Shown in pieces: positions 1 through 4,332 of a stretch of DNA of 5,477 nt; positions within the stretch are counted from its first letter, which is position 1; the number at the start of each line of letters is the position of its first letter. Made by a program: the position numbers and the translations under genes. The stretch is from assembly GCA_005885015.1 (NCBI GenBank), contig VAYG01000011.1:2112-7588 (forward strand), in the 5' to 3' direction. The notes under the pieces are model-generated. The model ran no database searches. It saw only the letters and a program-made list of their open reading frames with translations, and was not told the origin of the DNA. Origin of the DNA: Actinomycetota bacterium (GTDB lineage Bacteria; Actinomycetota; UBA4738).

Positions 1-402
1 CGGGATGGCCGCTGCGTCCAGCCCGTTCACGAAGGAGAGCCGCCGACGGCGGATCACGAAGTAGCTGGCGAGCACGGCCCCGACCACCCCGCCGAGCTGG
101 CTGAGCCCGCCACGGTAGATCGCCAGCACGTCTCCGACGCTCTTGAACTGCGAGAGATGGGTGAAGACGTATCCGAGGCGCGAACCGACGATCGTCCCGA
201 TCAGGGCCCACAGGATGATCGAGTTGTAGCTCTCCTCCGGATATCCGCGCTTGCGCGCTTCGTGGGTGAAGACGTAGGAGCCCGCCAGGAACCCCATGGC
301 GATCCCCAGCCCGTGCGGCGAGATGGCGAACCGGCTCCCGAGGTGGAACCGGTCGATCACCCTCCATCCGATGGCGGCCGTCATGGCCAGGCCGGAGATC
401 AC
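1..402 (-). CDS. lgt: Lgt-like prolipoprotein diacylglyceryl transferase, N-terminal part (cut by left edge)
   Basis: Lgt is an inner-membrane enzyme that moves the diacylglyceryl group of phosphatidylglycerol to the lipobox cysteine of pre-lipoproteins. The visible 134 residues fit the family's N-terminal third: a membrane segment starting PHGLGIAMGF (29-38), the GSRLGYVF block (73-80), then YRGGLSQLGGVVGA (96-109) and a basic loop FVIRRRRLSF. Aligned by eye with E. coli Lgt, these match HWYGLMYLVGF, GGRIGYVLF and DGGMSFHGG. Two positions differ: E. coli Tyr26 corresponds to His30, and His103 to Leu103. The diagnostic GRxGNFxNxE region lies off the window, so the call rests on the N-terminus alone. 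The GTG start at 402 is the first possible, because an in-frame TAG lies at 406-408. An ATG at 384 is a reasonable alternative. It follows the PAP2 gene by 3 nt and is probably co-transcribed. The main alternative is a divergent Lgt-family paralogue with altered activity. Confidence 0.82.
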   Translation of the reverse strand, partial: MISGLAMTAAIGWRVIDRFHLGSRFAISPHGLGIAMGFLAGSYVFTHEARKRGYPEESYNSIILWALIGTIVGSRLGYVFTHLSQFKSVGDVLAIYRGGLSQLGGVVGAVLASYFVIRRRRLSFVNGLDAAAIP

Positions 403-405
403 CGG

Positions 406-1050
406 CTAACTGTACCGAGGCCGGAAGGCATGGGAGTCGCCTCCCGTTACGCGGGGCGAGATCAACCAGGACCACAGGTCGGCCACGCCGCGGCCCACCA
501 GCAGACCACCGACCACGTCCGCAGGATAGTGCACGCCCAGATAGACGCGGGACAGGCCGACCAGGCCGGCCAAGCCGGACAGGGCCGCCCTGCCGCCGGG
601 ATCGACCCCGAGGTCCCTCGCCCCGACGGTGACGAACGCCAGGAGGACGGCGGGATGGCTGCTGGGCCACGAGGTCCCCCTCGGCTCGCCGATGAGCCGT
701 CGACCGGGCCGGGGGGTGCGGTACGGCCGGGGTCGCATGAGCATCCGCTTGAACGCTTGCCCCACCCCCCACATGGTCAGCGCGGCGCCGAACGCGTCGG
801 CGGCTTCCCTGCGCCGGCCGCGGCCGGCGAGAACGAGCGCTGCAGCCGACGCGGCCCAGATCGACCCCAGCTCGGTGACGGTCTTCATCGAGGCGTCCGC
901 AGCCCCGCCGCGGCCCCGATTGAGCGTTCGGTACAGCCGGCGGTCGAGCTCTCTGCCGGGGCCGCGAACCGTGAGCGCGGCCACCGCCACGGCGGCGCCG
1001 ATGAGGGCCAGCGCGCCGCCGGCCCGGCTGCTTCCTTCCACCGGGGACAC
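406..1050 (-). CDS. PAP2-superfamily membrane phosphatase
   Basis: This 214-residue protein carries the complete PAP2 / lipid phosphate phosphatase signature. Motif 1 is Lys101 followed by Arg-Pro at 108-109 (KRMLMRPRP). Motif 2 is PSSH at 129-132, where many relatives have PSGH. Motif 3 is SRVYLGVHYPAD at 167-178, with the nucleophilic His174 and supporting Asp178. Hydrophobic segments lie near 11-28, 65-76, 86-98, 133-146, 157-172 and 178-197, as expected for a polytopic enzyme with its site at the outer membrane face. Family members dephosphorylate phosphatidylglycerol phosphate, phosphatidic acid or undecaprenyl pyrophosphate; sequence alone does not settle the substrate. The GTG at 1050 gives the longest reading. 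A GTG at 1041 gives MEGSSRAGG and sits 7 nt after a TAGGGT -10-like box, so a leaderless start there is plausible. The stop overlaps no other gene, and lgt begins 3 nt later in the same frame, suggesting an envelope-lipid operon. Confidence 0.9.
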   Translation of the reverse strand: MSPVEGSSRAGGALALIGAAVAVAALTVRGPGRELDRRLYRTLNRGRGGAADASMKTVTELGSIWAASAAALVLAGRGRRREAADAFGAALTMWGVGQAFKRMLMRPRPYRTPRPGRRLIGEPRGTSWPSSHPAVLLAFVTVGARDLGVDPGGRAALSGLAGLVGLSRVYLGVHYPADVVGGLLVGRGVADLWSWLISPRVTGGDSHAFRPRYS

Positions 1051-1060
1051 CCTATAGGCT
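1049..1060. promoter_or_regulatory. Overlapping divergent leaderless-type -10 elements
   Basis: The 17-nt gap between the divergent PAP2 and lapA genes contains the palindrome CCTATAGG (1051-1058). On the plus strand TAGGCT (1055-1060) fits the TANNNT -10 pattern and ends 7 nt before the lapA ATG at 1068. On the minus strand TAGGGT (1054-1049) ends 7 nt before the GTG at 1041. This spacing is that of leaderless transcripts, in which +1 is the start codon, common in Actinobacteria. I see no convincing -35 for either direction. The inference rests on spacing and pattern only. Confidence 0.5.
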
Positions 1061-1067
1061 TGGCTCG

Positions 1068-1427
1068 ATGGGGATGGGCCGCGACGATGCCAGCGTTCCC
1101 CCCGACCGACAGGGGGGCGGCCCCTCCGAGACCCCTTCAGCGGCGGAACAGCCCGCCGATCAGGAGTACCTCCGCCAACTCCAACGCGAGCGCCAGACCC
1201 GAGTGGTCAAGGTCGTCGTGGCCCTGGCCATCGTGGTCCTGCTGGTCGTGTTCATCGTGGCGAATTCCCAGTCGGTGGCGGTTGACTTCGTCTTCTTCAA
1301 CCGGCGGCCCCGACTGATCTGGGTGATGTTCTCCTGCGCCGTGCTCGGCGGGATCGTCGGGTACCTTATCGGGCGGCCGGGCCGGCAGGTCCGTCTGCGA
1401 CGGCGGAAGGAACAGCCCCGGCGCTAG
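1068..1427 (+). CDS. LapA-domain (DUF1049) small membrane protein
   Basis: This 119-residue protein has the LapA/DUF1049 architecture. The first 30 or so residues are polar and look disordered, followed by a charged helix-like stretch (DQEYLRQLQRERQTR, 31-45). A strongly hydrophobic helix spans about 48-65, followed by ANSQSVAVDFVF (65-76), the typical short extracytoplasmic loop, then a second helix at about 83-102 and a basic tail rich in Arg and Lys (103-119). In proteobacteria LapA works with LapB in lipopolysaccharide assembly. High-GC Gram-positive relatives carry the domain without that system, so no LPS role should be assumed here. It is the only plus-strand gene in the window. The ATG at 1068 is favoured because it lies 7 nt after a -10-like TAGGCT, suggesting a leaderless mRNA; an ATG at 1074 is the alternative. 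Its TAG stop shares the CTAG at 1424-1427 with the convergent SRPBCC gene. Confidence 0.85.
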   Translation: MGMGRDDASVPPDRQGGGPSETPSAAEQPADQEYLRQLQRERQTRVVKVVVALAIVVLLVVFIVANSQSVAVDFVFFNRRPRLIWVMFSCAVLGGIVGYLIGRPGRQVRLRRRKEQPRR

Positions 1428-1885
1428 CCGGGCCTTCGGTGCCCGGTCTCCTCGGCCTGCCGCTTCTGGGCCAGCGCGCCGCGGCGCACCAGGTATGACG
1501 CTCCGAGGAACTTGATCCCCCGGGCTGCCACGCGCCCCAGCGGGCCACCGATCAGCCGGTAGTCGACCTCGTGGCGAAGGAGCGTCCGGTTGCCGTCGAG
1601 GGGCTCCAGCCACGTCTCGACGGTCCCCTCGACCAGACCCTTCAGGCGCACCTTCGCGTACCGACCGGGCCGAAAGGCGAGCACCTCGGCGTCGGCGTGG
1701 GCCCGTACGCCCATGAATCGCACCCACGTCCTGTATCGCGACCCCTCTCTCAACCCGTCGGGGGGGACCCCGTCGACGGAGATGATGTGGTGGTCCCAGG
1801 CCGTGAGGTTCCGGGGGTCGGACACCACCTTCCACACGGTGGAGGGCGGCGCGGCCACCTCCACCGATGCGCGGACGACGCTCAC
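1424..1885 (-). CDS. SRPBCC (START / polyketide cyclase-like) family protein
   Basis: This 153-residue protein has the size and layout of a single SRPBCC domain, a helix-grip fold with a deep hydrophobic pocket used by lipid-transfer proteins, aromatase/cyclases and binding proteins. The N-terminal strand VVRASVEVAAPPSTVWKVVSD (3-23) followed by the DPRNLTAW turn (23-30) is characteristic. It continues with paired strands GSRYRTWVRFMG (48-59), DAEVLAFRPGRYAKVRLKG (65-83), GTVETWLEP and RTLLRHEVDYRL (100-111), then the long C-terminal helix (about 113-145), whose end is basic and polar. No catalytic residues can be assigned, and the ligand is unknown. The GTG start at 1885 lies 10 nt after the PPOX stop, with only a weak CGGGAC upstream, so translation may depend on coupling. 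It is the last gene of the five-gene minus-strand cluster, and its TAG stop overlaps that of lapA. Confidence 0.83.
   Translation of the reverse strand: MSVVRASVEVAAPPSTVWKVVSDPRNLTAWDHHIISVDGVPPDGLREGSRYRTWVRFMGVRAHADAEVLAFRPGRYAKVRLKGLVEGTVETWLEPLDGNRTLLRHEVDYRLIGGPLGRVAARGIKFLGASYLVRRGALAQKRQAEETGHRRPG
1428..1446. terminator. Hairpin between convergent genes, candidate bidirectional terminator
   Basis: Directly after the lapA stop there is a perfect inverted repeat, CCGGGC (1428-1433) and GCCCGG (1441-1446), with a 7-base loop CTTCGGT containing a C-UUCG-G tetraloop on the plus strand. It lies in the last codons of the convergent SRPBCC gene. Its position at the meeting point of two transcripts suggests a bidirectional terminator or 3'-end stabiliser. 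No T-tract follows on either side, so a classical intrinsic terminator is not shown, and in DNA this GC-rich a 6-bp stem can arise by chance. Confidence 0.4.
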
Positions 1886-1895
1886 CGCGGTCCCG

Positions 1896-2876
1896 TCACG
1901 CTCGCGCCACCGTCCCGCTGGTCCACCCCCGCCACCATACGACCCTCGACGGCAGCAGCCGAATCAGCACGAGGTCGTCCACCGCCGGCCCGCCCAGCCG
2001 GGCCGCGCGCTCTCGGAGGGCGGTGGTTCCCCGCCGGGTGGCCCCGGGCGCGTACAGGTCGGCCCGCCCCTGGATCAGCATCCCGACCATGTCCGCGGCC
2101 CGCCACACCGAGGCCCGGTCGACGGTGAGGGCCCCCGGGGCCTCCGCACCCGGGCCGGCCAGGTCGACGAGGGCCCGGGGAACCGCCGCCTCATAGGTGC
2201 CCTCCGCTGCAACCCGCCGCCACCGGGCGGGCAGGACCACGGGGGGGCCGATTCCCTCATCCAGGGCCAGCGGGGCCTGCCCACCCGGTCCCCCGGCCGA
2301 TCGGACGTCGCGGGGAACACGCAGGTCGAGCGGCCTGGTCCGCCCCAGCGGTTCGAACGAGGCCCGAAAGGAGGTCCGTCGCCGGCCCGTTCGCTCGCCC
2401 CATCGCTCCAGGACCGACCCGTCGGGTATGGACAGCAGCCACCCGGCCGACAGATCGATCCGCGCGAACACGCGGCCGGGCGGCGTCCAGGCCAGCGGGA
2501 CCCGCCTCGCGTCCACCGCGTACCCGGCGAAGAACCGGGCGTTCTTCAAGCTGAACTTTGTAGCCGCACTGACCAGGCGAGGACCGGCCACGGTCGCCGC
2601 GGGCCACGACAGGGGGTCGAGCGCGTCGTAAGTCCGGACCCGCCCGTGGAAGCTCACGGCCCGATCCCCCGTCACCACCAGCCCGCCGATGAACGGGTCG
2701 TCCTTCCACGTCCGCGCCTTGACGGAACGACGGGACGTGGTCAGCCACAGCCGCCCGCCGTCCAGTACGAACACCACCGGCGTCAGGTGAGGACCCCACG
2801 GTGTTCGGACCGCGAGGTGGCAGAGCACGCCCTCCTCCAGCACGCGCCGCGCGGCACGAGGGACTGGGCCCGTCAC
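1896..2876 (-). CDS. PPOX-type split-barrel protein (pyridoxamine 5'-phosphate oxidase-like), probably two-domain
   Basis: The N-terminal half resembles the split-barrel flavin/F420-binding superfamily: RRVLEEGVLCHLAV (10-23), GPHLTPVVFVLDGGRLWLTTS (28-48), SVKARTWKDDPFIGGLVV (51-68, the usual basic 'S-x-K' turn before the next strand) and AVSFHGRVRTYD (73-84). Such proteins oxidise or reduce small substrates, or bind haem; the cofactor cannot be read from this sequence. At 326 residues it is about twice a single domain. The C-terminal part (about 215-322), with GALTVDRASVWRAADMVGML (248-267) and a closing DDLVLIRLLPSRVVWW strand pair, looks like a second, degenerate barrel half. The GTG start at 2876 overlaps the TGA of the upstream CPBP gene as GTGA, which implies translational coupling. 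The frame stays open upstream of 2876, but that extension lies inside the CPBP gene and is only an overlap artefact. The fold is fairly sure, the function unknown. Confidence 0.75.
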   Translation of the reverse strand: MTGPVPRAARRVLEEGVLCHLAVRTPWGPHLTPVVFVLDGGRLWLTTSRRSVKARTWKDDPFIGGLVVTGDRAVSFHGRVRTYDALDPLSWPAATVAGPRLVSAATKFSLKNARFFAGYAVDARRVPLAWTPPGRVFARIDLSAGWLLSIPDGSVLERWGERTGRRRTSFRASFEPLGRTRPLDLRVPRDVRSAGGPGGQAPLALDEGIGPPVVLPARWRRVAAEGTYEAAVPRALVDLAGPGAEAPGALTVDRASVWRAADMVGMLIQGRADLYAPGATRRGTTALRERAARLGGPAVDDLVLIRLLPSRVVWWRGWTSGTVARA

Positions 2877-3520
2877 CGTCCCGCGCGCCTCGCTGGCGGG
2901 TCCGTGGGCCTGTCCCTCCGGCGGGGCGGGGCGGCGATCATCAGCGCCGTCCAGGACGAATGGCACACCAGGCTCGCCAGAACACCGTGCGTCCAGAGGG
3001 CCAGCGCACCCCAGATGGCGCCAGATACGACCGCGCCGGCGATGATGGGGAGGCTGCCGCTGGCCGCGTTGGCCATCGCGTAGGCGAACCAGGTCAACGC
3101 CGCTCCGGCGGGCCACGTGGTCGCGTCGGCCAGGCGCCCCTGGAACAATCCCCGCCAGAACACCTCCTCCCCGGGAGCGACCAGCCCGGCAGCCAGGACC
3201 AGGGTCACCAGCAGCGAGCGCCCGCCGGCCTGGCCGTAGATCTCGGCCACGTGGCGGTCGAACCGCTCCCACCGGGCGACCACCACGACGAAGGCGAAGG
3301 TTGCTCCGTACAAGGCGAGGCCGGTACCCAAGCCGGCCAGCGCGGCGAGCCACCACTCCACCCGCGGGGACAGCTCCACCCGTCCGGTGGCAAGGGCGGC
3401 CACCGCAGCTCCCCCCGTCGCCACCCCCTGCCCGACCCACACCGAGACCCGCTTCGCCGCGATCAGCCGCCACGCCACCGCGACCGCCACCGCGCCGGCA
3501 ACCATGACCGCGATCACCAT
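2873..3520 (-). CDS. CPBP / Rce1-family membrane protein with altered active-site motifs
   Basis: This 215-residue polytopic membrane protein belongs by motif to the CPBP (CAAX protease and bacteriocin-processing, Abi) family. Motif 1, EExxxR, is present as EEVFWRGLFQGRL (118-130). Where motif 2 (FxxxH) is expected, the sequence reads FAYAM (145-149), so the histidine is replaced by Met149. Motif 3 normally reads HxxxN/D/H. The best match is HSSWT (187-191), which keeps His187 but ends in Thr191. His178 is a further histidine nearby. Hydrophobic segments are near 1-19, 27-44, 56-82, 101-115, 133-150 and 156-176. Active members are glutamate-type intramembrane proteases; loss of two site residues suggests a non-proteolytic or divergent role. 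The ATG at 3520 has an AAGGG Shine-Dalgarno 6 nt upstream that overlaps the previous gene's stop. The TGA stop overlaps the GTG of the PPOX gene. Confidence 0.83.
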   Translation of the reverse strand: MVIAVMVAGAVAVAVAWRLIAAKRVSVWVGQGVATGGAAVAALATGRVELSPRVEWWLAALAGLGTGLALYGATFAFVVVVARWERFDRHVAEIYGQAGGRSLLVTLVLAAGLVAPGEEVFWRGLFQGRLADATTWPAGAALTWFAYAMANAASGSLPIIAGAVVSGAIWGALALWTHGVLASLVCHSSWTALMIAAPPRRRDRPTDPPARRAGR

Positions 3521-3526
3521 GGACGG

Positions 3527-3531
3527 CCCTT
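3527..3531 (-). promoter_or_regulatory. Ribosome binding site of the CPBP gene
   Basis: On the minus strand AAGGG is followed by a 6-nt spacer and the ATG at 3520. Its first A is the last base of the upstream gene's TGA stop, so a ribosome finishing that gene could re-initiate here. It is the clearest Shine-Dalgarno-like site in the window and supports the 3520 start. Confidence 0.5.
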
Positions 3532-4319
3532 CACGGGAGGAACCTCACCTTCGCGGCGATCTCGGCCGTGAACGCGGTGATCACGGCCAGATAGAAGAAC
3601 CCGGTCGCGGACTGGACGGCCGTCGGCCGGATCCCGCGGAGGGTCAGACGGATGAACACAGCGATCAGCCCGGTGCAGAGCACCATGCCGATCGCGATCC
3701 AGGACGCGCTGCCCCCCACCGTCAGCAGCGGGTTGATGGACTTCGACGCCGCGCCCGGCTCGTTGCCGGAGCCGACCCCGGCGATCACGCCGGCCGCTTC
3801 CGCGACGACGGCCCCGATCAGAAGCCACGCTGCTCTGTTGATGGGCCCCCGGGTCAGCTTCCGGTCGGTCAGGTACCAGTGGCCGAGGAGGAGGCCGTCC
3901 AGGACGGCCCCGGTGAACAGAGCTCCCGCCAGCAGCTGGAAGACGGTCGAGCCGAGCGGCTCGGAGACGGTCCGGGCGAAGGCCACCAGCATGGCCACGG
4001 ACAGGGGAACGGAGAGGATCCCCAGGATCCGGGCGACCGAGCCCGCCCGCACCGCCAGCAGGATGAGCCAAGCGAGCGTGGCCCCGGCCATGGCCAGGGC
4101 GAGCGCCACCGCCAGTCGTCCCTCGGACCCGGCCGAGGGGGCGAACGCGCCGGCCCCGGCCCCCCCCGCGCCGGCGGCCAACGCCAGGACCACCGCTCCG
4201 GTCAGGAAGAAGAACCCTCGCCGCACCTCGTTCCACAGCGGCGTGAGGAAGAGGATGGCCGCCGCTCCGGCCGCGGACTCGGCCAGGACCAGGGCCATCA
4301 CGCCCGCGGGCCCGCTCAT
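3531..4319 (-). CDS. Uncharacterised polytopic membrane protein (about eight helices, GHWYL motif)
   Basis: I do not recognise this 262-residue protein as a named family. Hydrophobic segments are near 5-27, 35-57, 69-91, 97-116, 123-146, 163-183, 204-225 and 235-256, predicting about eight transmembrane helices and very short loops. Features that look conserved in style are GHWYL (146-150) followed by the charged TDRKLTRGPINR (151-162), an acidic residue in the sixth helix (Glu174), RPTAVQSATGFFYLAVI (231-247) and an acidic residue in the last helix (Glu253). A histidine at a helix end plus buried acidic residues recalls quinone- or haem-associated integral membrane subunits, but no paired haem ligands can be shown. 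A soluble signal peptide is not evident. The ATG at 4319 follows the TPP enzyme stop by 13 nt with only a weak GAG upstream. The gene contains a run of eight G in the loop between helices two and three. Its position between a TPP enzyme and a CPBP protein does not reveal its role. Confidence 0.8.
   Translation of the reverse strand: MSGPAGVMALVLAESAAGAAAILFLTPLWNEVRRGFFFLTGAVVLALAAGAGGAGAGAFAPSAGSEGRLAVALALAMAGATLAWLILLAVRAGSVARILGILSVPLSVAMLVAFARTVSEPLGSTVFQLLAGALFTGAVLDGLLLGHWYLTDRKLTRGPINRAAWLLIGAVVAEAAGVIAGVGSGNEPGAASKSINPLLTVGGSASWIAIGMVLCTGLIAVFIRLTLRGIRPTAVQSATGFFYLAVITAFTAEIAAKVRFLP
4160..4167 (-). repeat. G8 homopolymer inside the membrane-protein gene
   Basis: There are eight consecutive C on the plus strand (eight G on the coding strand). 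They fall within codons for the Gly/Ala-rich loop GAGGAGAGAF (about 50-59) between the second and third predicted helices. The reading frame is intact as given. A one-base change here would shift the frame early in the gene, so this is a possible slippage site or a place prone to sequencing indels. Confidence 0.85.
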
Positions 4320-4332
4320 CTCGCGCCGCGGG

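Noticed and set aside
700..735. G-rich stretch as a possible G-quadruplex
   Set aside because: It has only two runs of four or more G in poor spacing and lies in the PAP2 motif region, where the codons explain it.
157..1317. Long plus-strand open frame of 386 codons antisense to lgt and PAP2
   Set aside because: Its translation is low-complexity, rich in Arg, Pro, Gly and Asp, without domain-like pattern. The minus strand here encodes recognisable Lgt and PAP2 motifs. Long antisense frames are expected at this GC content.
1590..3083. Plus-strand open frame of 497 codons antisense to the SRPBCC, PPOX and CPBP genes
   Set aside because: Composition is Pro/Arg/Gly-rich with no motif, and it spans three genes that have clear motifs and coupled junctions on the other strand.
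2877..3473. Upstream extension of the PPOX frame to 3473, giving a 525-residue protein
   Set aside because: The extra 199 residues run through the CPBP gene in another frame and lack any fold pattern. The GTGA overlap at 2873-2876 gives a natural start.
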